Positions 43,763 to 53,233 of a stretch of DNA of 64,000 nt are shown here, in pieces. Where the stretch lies: contig CANMGT010000001.1 of NCBI GenBank assembly GCA_947497495.1, positions 310,001-374,000 of the forward strand. Direction: 5' to 3'. Position 1 is the first letter of the stretch; each line of letters starts with the position of its first letter. This DNA is from an uncultured Lentibacter sp. Lineage in GTDB: Bacteria > Pseudomonadota > Alphaproteobacteria > Rhodobacterales > Rhodobacteraceae. Both the position numbers and the translations under genes were made by a program. The notes beneath the pieces were generated by a model. It was not told the DNA's origin. It made no database searches and was given only the letters and a program-made list of their open reading frames with translations.

Positions 43763-45796
43763 ATGTCAAAAGATCCCCTCCTGCAGCCCTACCAGCTCAA
43801 GCACCTCACCCTGCGCAACCGCATCATGACGACAGCGCATGAGCCCGCCTACCCCGAAGACGGCATGCCAAAGGCCCGCTACGCCGCCTACCACGCCGAG
43901 CGCGCCAAGGCAGGCGTGGCTCTGGCGATGACAGCAGGCTCGGCCACAGTCTCGCGTGACAGCCCGCCCGTTTTCAACAATATCCTCGCCTACAAAGACG
44001 AGGTCGTGCCGCATATCCGCACCCTGACAGACGCCTGTCACGAGCACGGCTGCGCGGTGATGATCCAGCTCACACACCTCGGCCGCCGCACCACTTGGAA
44101 CAAAGGCGACTGGCTGCCCAGCCTGTCGTCTTCGCAGCACCGCGAGCCCGCCCACCGCGCCTTTCCCAAACTCGCCGAAGACTGGGACATCGCCCGCATC
44201 ACCCGCGACTTCGCCGATGCCGCCGAACGCATGCAGGCGGGCGGCATGGACGGGATCGAGCTGCAAGTCTACGGCCACCTGCTTGACCAGTTCTGGTCGC
44301 CGCTCACCAACGACCTGACAGGCGATTACTCAGCTGAAACGCTCGACACCCGCCTGCGCTTCCCCATTGAGGTCACAAAGGCCATCCGCGAGCGCGTCGG
44401 CGACGATTTCATCCTCGGGTTCCGCTACACCGCCGACGAGGCCGAAGCTGGCGGCATCACCCCCGAAGAAGGCATCGCCATTTCCAAGCGCCTCGCCGCT
44501 ACAGGCCAGATCGATTTTCTCAACGTCATCCGCGGCCGCATCCACACCGACCCCGCGATGACTGATGTCATCCCCGTGCAAGGCATGCCCGCAGCCCCCC
44601 ACCTCGACTTCGCAGGAGAAGTCCGCGCCGCTACGGGCCTGCCCACGTTCCACGCCTCGCGCATCCCCGACGTCGCCACAGCCCGCCACGCCATCCGCGA
44701 AGGCCTGCTCGACATGGTCGGCATGACGCGGGCTCACATGGCCGATCCGCACATCGTGCAAAAAATAGTCGAAGGCCGCGAGGACGACATCCGCCCCTGT
44801 GTCGGCGCCACATACTGCCTTGATCGCATCTACCAAGCCGGTGAAGCGCTCTGCATCCATAACCCCGCAACAGGCCGCGAGCAGACCATGCCGCACAGCA
44901 TTCCGCCTGCCTCCGCGCACAAAGAGGTCGTCATCGTCGGCGCTGGCCCTGCTGGCCTTGAGGCGGCCCGTGTCGCCGCCGAACGGGGCCACACCGTCAC
45001 CGTGTTTGAAGCCGCACCCGACGCAGGCGGCCAGATCCGCCTGACTGCCCAAAGCCCGCGCCGCCGCGAGATGATCGGCATCATCGACTGGCGCATGGCA
45101 CAATGCGCCGCCCACAACGTTGCCTTCCATTTCAACACCTACGCCGATGTTGCCGACGTCATGGCGCTCGCCCCCGACGTGGTGATCATCGCCACAGGCG
45201 GCTTGCCCTCAACGCACCTCTTTGAGCAAAAAAGCGAAGCCGAGCACGTCATCACTGCATGGGATATCATATCAGGCGACATTGCCCCTGCCGAACACAT
45301 CCTGATCTACGACGAAGCCGGAGACCACGCGGCTCTGCAAGCCGCTGAACACGCCTCCGCCCAAGGCTGCAAAGTCGAGTTGATGACGCCCGACCGCACG
45401 CTTTCACCTGACGTGATGGCGATGAACCTCACGCCCTACATGCGCGCCCTGCAAGACAAAGACGTCACATTCACCCTCGCACGCCGCCTCACCAAGGTTG
45501 CGAAAGACGGCAACAAGCTCACCGCACATATCGGCACGGACTACTCAGATCACCGTCAGGAGAAACACTACGACCAGATCGTGGTGAACTACGGCACCCT
45601 GCCCAACGACGCGCTCTACCATGCCCTCAAGCCGCAGAGCGCCAACAAAGGCGCGGTTGACTACGACGCTCTCATCGAAGGCCGCCCGCAAGCCGCGCCC
45701 GACGGCTTCCAGCTCTTTCGCATCGGAGATGCTGTCTCGGCCCGCAACACCCACGCCGCCATCTACGACGCACTACGCCTGATGAAGGATATCTGA
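43763..45796 (+). CDS. FMN/Fe-S/FAD oxidoreductase, DgcA/StcD (N-demethylase)-like
   Basis: A 677-residue protein of the 2,4-dienoyl-CoA reductase/trimethylamine dehydrogenase class. An N-terminal FMN barrel (LKHLTLRNRIMTTAHEPAYP, then MIQLTHLGRRT) is followed by a cluster-binding region RPCVGATYCLDRIYQAGEAL with the next Cys in CIHNP, and by a C-terminal NAD/FAD part (VVIVGAGPAGLEAARVAAER near 391). Three Cys remain at the usual four-Cys 4Fe-4S site (CVGA for CIGC); I recall this for the methylamine-type (DgcA, StcD, N-methylproline) subgroup. Demethylation of a betaine-like compound is the best guess. A P5CR-like gene follows 1 bp later. Confidence 0.72.
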   Translation: MSKDPLLQPYQLKHLTLRNRIMTTAHEPAYPEDGMPKARYAAYHAERAKAGVALAMTAGSATVSRDSPPVFNNILAYKDEVVPHIRTLTDACHEHGCAVMIQLTHLGRRTTWNKGDWLPSLSSSQHREPAHRAFPKLAEDWDIARITRDFADAAERMQAGGMDGIELQVYGHLLDQFWSPLTNDLTGDYSAETLDTRLRFPIEVTKAIRERVGDDFILGFRYTADEAEAGGITPEEGIAISKRLAATGQIDFLNVIRGRIHTDPAMTDVIPVQGMPAAPHLDFAGEVRAATGLPTFHASRIPDVATARHAIREGLLDMVGMTRAHMADPHIVQKIVEGREDDIRPCVGATYCLDRIYQAGEALCIHNPATGREQTMPHSIPPASAHKEVVIVGAGPAGLEAARVAAERGHTVTVFEAAPDAGGQIRLTAQSPRRREMIGIIDWRMAQCAAHNVAFHFNTYADVADVMALAPDVVIIATGGLPSTHLFEQKSEAEHVITAWDIISGDIAPAEHILIYDEAGDHAALQAAEHASAQGCKVELMTPDRTLSPDVMAMNLTPYMRALQDKDVTFTLARRLTKVAKDGNKLTAHIGTDYSDHRQEKHYDQIVVNYGTLPNDALYHALKPQSANKGAVDYDALIEGRPQAAPDGFQLFRIGDAVSARNTHAAIYDALRLMKDI

Positions 45797-45797
45797 C

Positions 45798-46514
45798 ATG
45801 AACCTCGGCTTTATCGGCACCGGAACCATCGCAACAGCCGTCGTTCACGCGCTTGCCCCGGAAGGCCACAGCATCATCGTCTCTGAGCGCTCTGAAGCCA
45901 ATGCAAACGCTCTCGCGGCGCAGTACAAAAACGTAGACGTCGGCTCCAACGCCGCAGTCACAGCCGCCAGCGACGTTCTGTTCCTAGGTCTCATGCCTGA
46001 TCACACAGAAGCCGCCCTCACAGGCCTGCCCTTCCGCAAAACCCAGCGCATAATCTCCTTCATCGCAGACATGCCGCTGGCCAAAATCGCCGCCCTCACA
46101 TCCCCCGCAACAGTCGAAACTTTGGTGCTGCCCTTTCCCGCAATCGCAAAAACCCGCTCCCCTCTGATAGCCTTCCCCCACTCGCAACTTGCTGATGAAA
46201 TTTTCCAGAACCACGAGGTTTTCAGCATGTCCTCAGACGCCGAGTTCAAGGCCTTCCTCGCAGCCCAGGCCGTGCTGTCGCCCATCGCGCAGATGCTCTC
46301 CGAGGCCACAGGCTGGGCCGCCACCCAAGGCGCTGACGCCGTCAAAACCGAAGGCTTCCTGCGCGCGCTTGTCTCGTCAAACCTCACCGCCGAGGCGCTC
46401 GCTCCCCTGCTCAAATCACTCAGCACAGAAGGCGGCTACAACGCCCGACTCCGGCAACACCTCGACACCACAGGCGCCTACAAATCCCTGCGCGAGGGCC
46501 TTACCCAACTCTAG
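45798..46514 (+). CDS. Pyrroline-5-carboxylate reductase-like protein
   Basis: A 238-residue NAD(P)-binding protein. The N-terminal MNLGFIGTGTIATAVVHALA is the dinucleotide-binding motif of ProC-like enzymes, VLFLGLMPDHTEAAL and later GWAATQGADAVKTEGFLRAL follow. It is slightly shorter than ProC (about 270). It starts 1 bp after the stop of the N-demethylase-like gene, so the pair is surely co-transcribed. A role in handling proline-type (for example proline-betaine) products is inferred from this pairing. Confidence 0.75.
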   Translation: MNLGFIGTGTIATAVVHALAPEGHSIIVSERSEANANALAAQYKNVDVGSNAAVTAASDVLFLGLMPDHTEAALTGLPFRKTQRIISFIADMPLAKIAALTSPATVETLVLPFPAIAKTRSPLIAFPHSQLADEIFQNHEVFSMSSDAEFKAFLAAQAVLSPIAQMLSEATGWAATQGADAVKTEGFLRALVSSNLTAEALAPLLKSLSTEGGYNARLRQHLDTTGAYKSLREGLTQL

Positions 46515-46559
46515 GTTTTTTCTTGATGAAAATACTCAAATCCAGCCGGTGCAACAGGC

Positions 46560-47177
46560 TCAGCGCCGCCGCAAAGGCACTCGCTTGAACACAGTCGCAA
46601 CCATCAAGCGCAAGTCGTAACACACCGTGCGGTTGGCCGCGTAGATCAGATCAAGCCGCGCTTTCTGCGGCACGCAGCGCCGCACATAGGTCGCCTCGGT
46701 TTCTTCAGCCGTGTTGCATCCGGTCAGCAAAGCCTCCTCGCGTTTGTGAAAGGCCAGCGTCGCCAGACCCGTCACACCAGGGCGCGACTTGAGCACTTCA
46801 CCGTAGAGCGCGGGAAACATTTCGACATAGCGCCGCAGCGGCGGGCGTGGGCCGACAAAGCTGATGTCTCCGCGCAAGATATTCCAAAGCTGCGGCACCT
46901 CATCAAGCCGCGTGCGCCGCAGAAGCCTGCCAACCGCCGTGACACGCCCCGCCTTGTCGCCGCCAGACACCCCCTCGTTGGCAGCGGCGGCGCGCATGGT
47001 GCGAAACTTCCACAGATCAAACGGCTCATCCGGCGTTTTCATCCGCTCGGCCACGTAAAACACCGGCGCCCCGTCGCTCAGCCGGATCGCCAGCGCGATG
47101 ACCACAACAGCAGGCCACAAGACAGCGGCAAGCAGCAGCGCCAAGACAACGTCCAATATACGTTTTGTGATCGTCAC
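46560..47177 (-). CDS. Sugar transferase (undecaprenyl-phosphate glycosyl-1-phosphate transferase type)
   Basis: A 205-residue bacterial sugar transferase. The GTG start (VTITKRILDVVLALLLAAVL) overlaps the previous stop by 4 bp. The N-terminal helix is followed by the family core: KFRTMR near 56, the LRRTRLDEVPQLWNILRGD block and SFVGPRPPL, which holds the acidic and Arg residues of the active site. It starts lipid-linked surface glycan by adding a sugar phosphate to undecaprenyl phosphate. It is co-transcribed with an upstream nucleotide-sugar epimerase-like gene. Confidence 0.88.
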   Translation of the reverse strand: MTITKRILDVVLALLLAAVLWPAVVVIALAIRLSDGAPVFYVAERMKTPDEPFDLWKFRTMRAAAANEGVSGGDKAGRVTAVGRLLRRTRLDEVPQLWNILRGDISFVGPRPPLRRYVEMFPALYGEVLKSRPGVTGLATLAFHKREEALLTGCNTAEETEATYVRRCVPQKARLDLIYAANRTVCYDLRLMVATVFKRVPLRRR

Positions 47178-47971
47178 GCCCAGCCTCCGTAAGCCCGCCA
47201 GCTCTCCACAAGGTGGGCTGCGTCGCTCGCACTCTTGGGCAATTTCACCAAGTGCTGCAAGCGCGTTGTGTCCAGCACATAGCGCTCCACCGCGCCTTCG
47301 CGCGGTGTGCACCACGCAAACTTGCGCCCCGCCGCCACCGCGATCTTGCTCATATCAACCGGCAGGGGCGCTGCGACGTTCAAAACCTCGGGGAAATCCT
47401 CATCAGGGCAGCACAGAAGCGCTTCGATAACGGCAGCCAGTTCTGGAATGGCTATGTAACTGCGCAAGGGGCCGTTGCCCGCGTCAAAGCGGTCAATCGT
47501 CATGTCGCTCTTCCCGCTCAGAGCCTTGAACAGGCTGTCAGAGCCCGCAACATTTGCCAGCCGCAGCGCACAGTTCAAAGGCGGCGTCGCTTCTGCCGCA
47601 ATCGCACGTTCCATCGCGACTTTCGCCAGCCCGTAAGGCCGCGTCGGCGCCGTGCCGCCCGCTTCGCTCAGATCGCTGGCCGAGGGCGTGTAAACCGCCG
47701 CGCTGGACAGGTGCAACACGCGCCCCGCGCCAAGGCCGCGCGCAAGGCTGATCGCGCGGCCCGCCAAGGCAGAATTTGCCGCCAGATCCTCATCTGAACC
47801 CTCGGTGACGCCCCACAGGGCAACGACTGCCTCAACAGCGCTGTCGACAGCGGCTTCCTGCCCACGCTCGGCCCAGACAGGCAGGAGCACACGGCTGGGA
47901 TGCGCAGCCCAATACCGGCGCAGCGCGCGCCCGACTTTTCCAGCGGCACCGAGAATTAGCACAGGTTTCAA
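47174..47971 (-). CDS. NAD-dependent epimerase/dehydratase family protein
   Basis: A 265-residue short-chain-type protein. The start is taken as TTG at 47971 (LKPVLILGAAGKVGRALRRY), because AAGGAG lies 8 bp before it and the dinucleotide-binding motif GAAGKVGRALR follows at once; GTG at 47962 is the alternative. HLSSAAVYTPSASD and the catalytic-type Tyr-x-x-x-Lys in PYGLAKVAMERA are visible. It acts on a nucleotide sugar by family knowledge. It overlaps the sugar transferase gene downstream and diverges from the polysaccharide export gene, so it likely supplies a surface-glycan precursor. Confidence 0.8.
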   Translation of the reverse strand: MKPVLILGAAGKVGRALRRYWAAHPSRVLLPVWAERGQEAAVDSAVEAVVALWGVTEGSDEDLAANSALAGRAISLARGLGAGRVLHLSSAAVYTPSASDLSEAGGTAPTRPYGLAKVAMERAIAAEATPPLNCALRLANVAGSDSLFKALSGKSDMTIDRFDAGNGPLRSYIAIPELAAVIEALLCCPDEDFPEVLNVAAPLPVDMSKIAVAAGRKFAWCTPREGAVERYVLDTTRLQHLVKLPKSASDAAHLVESWRAYGGWA

Positions 47972-48070
47972 ACTTTTCTCTCCTTGAGGCCTCAAGAGCC
48001 TTTCTAGCACTGCATATAGCGTGTAAACAGTGCCATATATCAAACTATAGTTTCCCGGGGGGGTGCTGCT

Positions 48071-49177
48071 GTGCGAAATTTGACCAGCTTGTTTCTGGCA
48101 TTTGCCATAATTCTGCTCAGTGCCTGCACTTTGCCGCGCGGAGCGGCCATCGTGTCGGAAGTTGTTAAGGAAAAAGAATCGGATAGGCCGACTTTCCAGG
48201 TTGTTGATGTCACTCGTGACAGGCTCCCCACGCTGGCAAAATGGCCTGCAAACGGCTGGCACGGACACTATCATTGGCTCAGCGCCTCACGTGGCCCCGC
48301 GAGCAATTTGATTCGCTCCGGCGACACAGTTGATCTGATCATCTGGGACAGTGAAGAGAACTCCCTGCTAACGGGCTCAGGCCAGAAGTCGACAGAAATG
48401 CGCGGCCTGAAGGTGTCTTCGTCTGGCAAAATCTTCGTGCCCTACCTCGACGAAGTGTCTGTCCGCGGCCAAACCCCCAACGATGCGCGCCGCAGCATTC
48501 AGCAAAGGCTCACGCAGATTTCACCCTCAGCGCAGGTTCAGTTGCTTCTTACGGAAGGCCAGCAAAACTCGGTTGATCTGGTGACAGGTGTGCCCAAGCC
48601 CGGCTCATACCCGCTGCAAAGCCGCAACACCTCCATTCTCAGCCTGATCTCCCTTGGCGGCGGTATCGACACCAAGCTGCGCAACCCGCTTGTGCGGCTC
48701 ATTCGTGGCAGCAAAACCTACGAGGTGCGCGCTGATGATCTGTTCGCCAACCAGTCAAAGAATATTCTTCTGAGCGGCGGCGACAAAGTCATGGTCCGCG
48801 AAGATGACCGCTACTTCACCGCGCTCGGTGCGACGGGCAGCGAGCAGATCGTCTACTTTGACAAAGAGCACATCACCACGCTTGAAGCCCTCTCCATGCT
48901 CGGCGGTTTGAACGACAACACCGCCAACCTGAAGGGCGTTCTGATCTTGCGTGAATACCCCGCCAAAGCTATCAGCCTGGACGAAGAGCACCCGAACCAG
49001 CAACAAGTTGTCTTCGCCTTTGATCTGACAAATGCCGACGGGTTGTTCGCCGCGCGCAGCTTTGAAATTCAGCCCAAAGACACGGTTCTGGCAACAGAGT
49101 CAGCCATCAACGGTGCGCGCAAGGTGTTCGCGCTGATAGGCTCGGCCTTTGGCTTGGTCAACACGGTTTCAAACTAA
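48071..49177 (+). CDS. Polysaccharide export lipoprotein (Wza/KpsD-like)
   Basis: A 368-residue outer-membrane polysaccharide export protein with GTG start. The signal peptide RNLTSLFLAFAIILLSAC ends with lipid-modified Cys at residue 19. The Poly_export motif appears in RSGDTVDLIIWDSEEN, then VSSSGKIFVPYLDEVSVRGQ and SLBB-type repeats (VDLVTGVPKPGSYPLQSRNT, later VMVREDDRYFTALGATGS). It would form the outer-membrane channel for capsule or exopolysaccharide. It is divergent from the epimerase/sugar-transferase pair; no Wzc-type kinase or flippase is in the window. Confidence 0.87.
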   Translation: MRNLTSLFLAFAIILLSACTLPRGAAIVSEVVKEKESDRPTFQVVDVTRDRLPTLAKWPANGWHGHYHWLSASRGPASNLIRSGDTVDLIIWDSEENSLLTGSGQKSTEMRGLKVSSSGKIFVPYLDEVSVRGQTPNDARRSIQQRLTQISPSAQVQLLLTEGQQNSVDLVTGVPKPGSYPLQSRNTSILSLISLGGGIDTKLRNPLVRLIRGSKTYEVRADDLFANQSKNILLSGGDKVMVREDDRYFTALGATGSEQIVYFDKEHITTLEALSMLGGLNDNTANLKGVLILREYPAKAISLDEEHPNQQQVVFAFDLTNADGLFAARSFEIQPKDTVLATESAINGARKVFALIGSAFGLVNTVSN

Positions 49178-49216
49178 CCTGCTTCAAACTAACCTGCGCG
49201 CGCTGCCCCACGCCAA

Positions 49217-50143
49217 TCAGCCTTCCACAGCCAGCGGCACATCAACTTTGATATGCTGTTCGCCGCGCTCGGCTGCGAGGCGGATCTGCTTCTGGCGCTC
49301 GCGAAAGCGGGTCTTGTCTTCCTCTGTCGTCTTGTCGATGCACAGGTGGCACGACACGCCCTGCTCCCACTCGGGGCGCTCTTTGTCGCTCGGCAAAACA
49401 GGGCAGCGGCAAGCGTGGCACAGCTCGTGTGGCCCCTCGACAAGCCCGTGGCCAACCGAAACCCGCCCGTCAAACACAAAGCACTCGCCGTTCCACGTGC
49501 TTTCGCTCTGTGGCACCTCTTCAAGGTATTTCAGGATCCCACCTTTGAGGTGATAAACGTCTTCAACCCCTTGACCCAGCAAGTAGTTCGTCGACTTCTC
49601 GCAGCGAATGCCGCCCGTGCAAAACATCGCGATCCGTTTGTTGTGAAAGCGGTCTTTGTTGGCCTCCCACCACGCCGGAAAGTCGCGGAACGTGTCTGTC
49701 TTTGGGTCAATCGCGCCTTCAAAGGTGCCAATGGCAACCTCATAGTCGTTGCGCGTATCAATAAGCGCCACGTCTTCGCTTAAAATAAGCTCGTTCCAGT
49801 CTTCGGGGGCGACGTAGTTACCGACATTCAATGTCGGGTCAACGTCGGGCTTCCCCATGGTGACGATCTCTTTTTTCAGCTTCACTTTCATCCGCGCAAA
49901 CGGCTGGCTCGCGGCGCTGCTTTCCTTCCACTCAAGGCCTGCACACCCCGGCAAAGCCTTGATGTAAGCCAGCGTCTTATCAAGCCCCGCGCGGCTGCCC
50001 GCGATCGTGCCGTTGATGCCCTCGCGCGCCAAAAGAAGCGAGCCCGAGATGCCGTTGTCTTCACAGACTTTCAGCAGCGGCCCCTGCATGGCAGCGGTGT
50101 TTTCAAACGGCGTGAAGTGGTAGAGTGCAGCAACAGTAAACAT
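49217..50143 (-). CDS. trhO: tRNA uridine-34 hydroxylase TrhO (rhodanese family)
   Basis: A 308-residue YceA/TrhO protein that hydroxylates U34 of tRNAs to 5-hydroxyuridine. The start MFTVAALYHFTPFENTAAMQ is chosen since homology begins there. GISGSLLLAREGINGTIAG is the N-terminal domain; the rhodanese domain holds the active Cys in MFCTGGIRCEKS near residue 183; the C-terminal Cys-rich zinc-type region ends with CHACRCPVLP and CHLCID. It diverges from pncA. Confidence 0.92.
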   Translation of the reverse strand: MFTVAALYHFTPFENTAAMQGPLLKVCEDNGISGSLLLAREGINGTIAGSRAGLDKTLAYIKALPGCAGLEWKESSAASQPFARMKVKLKKEIVTMGKPDVDPTLNVGNYVAPEDWNELILSEDVALIDTRNDYEVAIGTFEGAIDPKTDTFRDFPAWWEANKDRFHNKRIAMFCTGGIRCEKSTNYLLGQGVEDVYHLKGGILKYLEEVPQSESTWNGECFVFDGRVSVGHGLVEGPHELCHACRCPVLPSDKERPEWEQGVSCHLCIDKTTEEDKTRFRERQKQIRLAAERGEQHIKVDVPLAVEG

Positions 50144-50248
50144 GGCGATCCTTTGGTTGATCAAGGCTATGAGGGCAAAGTTACCCCCTTGAGTTTCGCG
50201 CATTGGCTCACTACCCATTGTCTCAACAAACGTCAACGGAGCAAGCAT

Positions 50249-50842
50249 ATGCACGCGCTAATCGTCATCGATGTCCAGAACGACTTCTGCCCGGGAGGCG
50301 CGCTCGCCGTGGCCGAAGGCGACGCTATTGTCGCGGGGATCAACACGCTGATGGCCGAGGCTGACTGCGTTGTGCTCACACAAGACTGGCACCCTGCGGG
50401 GCACTCCTCTTTCGCCTCGACGCATGCAGGAAAACAGCCCTTTGACACCACAGAAATGCCCTACGGGACGCAGGTTCTCTGGCCCGACCACTGCATACAG
50501 GGCAGCATTGGCGCGCGCTTTCACATGCAGCTTGAAAAAGACCGCGCACAAATGATCGTGCGCAAGGGCTTTCGCGCCGATGTCGACAGCTACTCGGCGT
50601 TTTTCGAGAATGACAAAACAACAGCAACGGGCCTGCACGGCTACCTGCAAGAGCGCGGTATCACCAAGCTGACACTGGTTGGCCTCGCCACTGACTTTTG
50701 TGTCGCTTACTCGGCGCTTGACGGCGCCCGCCTTGGCTATGACGTCACCGTAGAAACCGCGCTCTGCCGCGCGATTGATCTGAACGGCTCGCTCGCAGCA
50801 GCCAACGCCCAAATGCGCGAGGCAGGCGTGACGCTTGCCTGA
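50249..50842 (+). CDS. pncA: Nicotinamidase PncA
   Basis: A 197-residue nicotinamidase converting nicotinamide to nicotinate for NAD salvage. The catalytic Asp lies in IVIDVQNDFCPGGALAV (residues 5-21), metal-binding residues in TQDWHPAGHSSF near 49, the Lys in IVRKGFRADVDSYSAFF near 107 and the catalytic Cys in VGLATDFCVAYSA. The start MHALIVIDVQND follows GGAGCAAG. pncB, the next step of the pathway, lies 2.4 kb downstream with a histidine kinase gene between. Confidence 0.95.
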   Translation: MHALIVIDVQNDFCPGGALAVAEGDAIVAGINTLMAEADCVVLTQDWHPAGHSSFASTHAGKQPFDTTEMPYGTQVLWPDHCIQGSIGARFHMQLEKDRAQMIVRKGFRADVDSYSAFFENDKTTATGLHGYLQERGITKLTLVGLATDFCVAYSALDGARLGYDVTVETALCRAIDLNGSLAAANAQMREAGVTLA

Positions 50843-50954
50843 AGTCGTGTCCGGAATTCGAGACAATCCGGTGTAATTATCGGCCCGTCGTTACCCGAAC
50901 CTTAAGACATAGCAGCCTATTCCGAACGCGCGTGTGATCGTGCGGAAAGGTGCT

Positions 50955-53168
50955 ATGGCAACGGAACTGGAACAAGCAAAGAAGCGCCTCGAGCAGTACG
51001 AAGCGCGGCACAGCCCAAGTGGGCTGCTGCGGCGTTATGCGCGCCAGCGTGTCAAGTATTGCTGGCTTCGACAGATCTTCACTTTGGGCGTCACGCCTGT
51101 GTTTTTCCTCACAGGGCAGCCGTTCACAGGCCTGCTGGCCATCGCGCTGCTGATTGTCGGAGAAGCCGTTGACTGCGGATTTCTAAAGCTTCTGCCAAAT
51201 CGTTTGTCGCAGAGCGAGAACCTTGCCAGACTGCGCCATTTGTCGACACTCACGGCACTGGTTCACTCCCTCACAGTGGCCGCCGTCGTGCTCTTGCCTG
51301 CCGGGCTTGAAAGCTCGTCAGCCGCTATCGCTTTCAGCCTCGCCTTTCTTGTTGCGGCCGGGATCAACTCAAGTTTCTCACTGTCGTTTCACCCCGTAGC
51401 AACCTATGTGCGGCTGGCTGTAATCTTGATCACGGCGCTCGCATTCATTGCAATTCACATTGCCCGTTTTGGCTTAACGCTGACAGAATTCTGGTATGTT
51501 TTCTTCGCTTTCGGGCTGTCGGTATTTACGGTCAATGCCTTCGCAAACCAAATGCAAATCGCTTTTAAGCGCAAACTTCTCTTCAATAAGGAAACTCTCA
51601 AACAAAGCTTCAATATTGCGCTGACACACCAAGAGCTGCAAAATCAGGAAACCGAAAACCGGAAGCTGGCGCTTGTTGCGGAAAATGCCAGTGATTCCAT
51701 ATTCATAACAAACGCTGAGGGTGTGATCATCTGGATCAACGACGCCTTCACCCGCCTGACGGAATACACCCCGAAAGACGCGATCGGGCAAACGCCAGCA
51801 AAGCTGCTCAACGGCCCGGAAACGGACCAAACCGTCAGTGACGCAATCGCCACGGCCATCGCAGAAGCACGGCCAATGCGCGCCGAAATCTTCAACCTCA
51901 CCAAATCGGGCGAGCACATCTGGGTTGAAACCAATCAGGTGCCCGTTCTTGATCAGGATGGTCAGGTTGAAATGGTCCTCGCGATCGAGCGCAACATTTC
52001 CGCGGCCAAGCGCCACGAGGCCGAGCTTGACGCCGCCAAGTGCGCGGCCGAGAACGGCGAACGCGCCAAGGCGCAGTTTCTCGCCACGATGAGCCACGAG
52101 ATCCGCACCCCGATGAACGGCATCATTGGCATGGCAGATCTGCTCTCGGACACTGCCATGACGCGCGAGCACCGGAACTATGTCAACACCATCAAGTTCT
52201 CCGCAGAAGCGCTCTTACGGATCATCAATGACATTCTTGATTTCTCCAAGTTCGACGCCGGCAAGTCGATCATTTCACTGGAGGATTTCAACCTGCTGGG
52301 CTGTATTGAAAGCGCTCTCAGCATCCTGCGGCCCAAGGCTCTCGAAAAGGGAATCTTCCTTGATCTCGACTGCCTGACGCCCATTCCGGAAGCCCTGCTT
52401 GGCGATGCGGGGCGCATTCGCCAGATTCTTATCAACATCGTGGGAAATGCGATAAAATTTACGCAAAATGGTGGCGTGACGCTCCAGCTCTCTCTCGTCC
52501 AAAAGGCGGGCAAGGTGATCGTCAATCTAGACGTCAAAGACACTGGTATCGGGATTGAGGAAAACCAGCTCAACCTGATTTTCGACGAGTTCAGCCAGGC
52601 CGATGGCGAGATTACCCGCAAGTTCGGCGGCACGGGTTTGGGCCTGACAATCTCGCGGTTGCTAGCGCGTGAAATGGGCGGCGACATCACCGTGACCTCC
52701 GAGCCTGGGCACGGCTCGACTTTCTCCATCCAGCTCACGCTGTACCCCTCGGCCGCAAAGCCTTCGTCGACGGATGAAGACGAAACCAGTGCCGCTCTCG
52801 AACTAAAATTGCCCGGTATTAAAGCCCTCGTCGCCGAGGATAACATGACAAACCAACTTCTCATGAAAACCTACCTCAAAGACACTGAAATGGACGTGCT
52901 CTATGCGCGTGACGGGGTTGAGGCTGTCAAACTCGCCAAGCGCCACGGCCCGCGCATTATCTTCATGGATATGTCGATGCCCGAAATGGGCGGTGTCGAA
53001 GCCACCCGCGCCATCCGCAAGGCGGACATTCCCCAACCCACCATCATCGCGCTTACCGCCAATGTCTTTGCCTCCGACAAGGCCGCCTGCCTCAGCGCAG
53101 GCATGGACGGCTTCCTCCCCAAGCCCCTCAAACGCCGTGACCTTATCAACTGCCTCTCACAGCTCTAA
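50955..53168 (+). CDS. Hybrid sensor histidine kinase (PAS-HisKA-HATPase-REC)
   Basis: A 737-residue membrane sensor. The first 200 residues hold about six membrane helices (for example LLAIALLIVGEAVDCGFLKL and the later FAFGLSVFTVNAFA). A PAS domain follows (VAENASDSIFITNAEGVIIW, about 235-360), then HisKA with phospho-acceptor His in FLATMSHEIRTPMNGIIGM near residue 380, HATPase boxes GNAIKFTQNG and GTGLGLTISRLL, and a C-terminal receiver with Asp in IIFMDMSMPEMGG near 672. No separate response regulator is adjacent, so phosphotransfer partners are unlinked. It lies between pncA and pncB on the same strand. Confidence 0.9.
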   Translation: MATELEQAKKRLEQYEARHSPSGLLRRYARQRVKYCWLRQIFTLGVTPVFFLTGQPFTGLLAIALLIVGEAVDCGFLKLLPNRLSQSENLARLRHLSTLTALVHSLTVAAVVLLPAGLESSSAAIAFSLAFLVAAGINSSFSLSFHPVATYVRLAVILITALAFIAIHIARFGLTLTEFWYVFFAFGLSVFTVNAFANQMQIAFKRKLLFNKETLKQSFNIALTHQELQNQETENRKLALVAENASDSIFITNAEGVIIWINDAFTRLTEYTPKDAIGQTPAKLLNGPETDQTVSDAIATAIAEARPMRAEIFNLTKSGEHIWVETNQVPVLDQDGQVEMVLAIERNISAAKRHEAELDAAKCAAENGERAKAQFLATMSHEIRTPMNGIIGMADLLSDTAMTREHRNYVNTIKFSAEALLRIINDILDFSKFDAGKSIISLEDFNLLGCIESALSILRPKALEKGIFLDLDCLTPIPEALLGDAGRIRQILINIVGNAIKFTQNGGVTLQLSLVQKAGKVIVNLDVKDTGIGIEENQLNLIFDEFSQADGEITRKFGGTGLGLTISRLLAREMGGDITVTSEPGHGSTFSIQLTLYPSAAKPSSTDEDETSAALELKLPGIKALVAEDNMTNQLLMKTYLKDTEMDVLYARDGVEAVKLAKRHGPRIIFMDMSMPEMGGVEATRAIRKADIPQPTIIALTANVFASDKAACLSAGMDGFLPKPLKRRDLINCLSQL

Positions 53169-53233
53169 ACCTGCTTGATCTCCGCCGCAGCCCCTGTGCA
53201 TTCTGGCTCAAACAGGCCGAAAGGGGCAGCACA

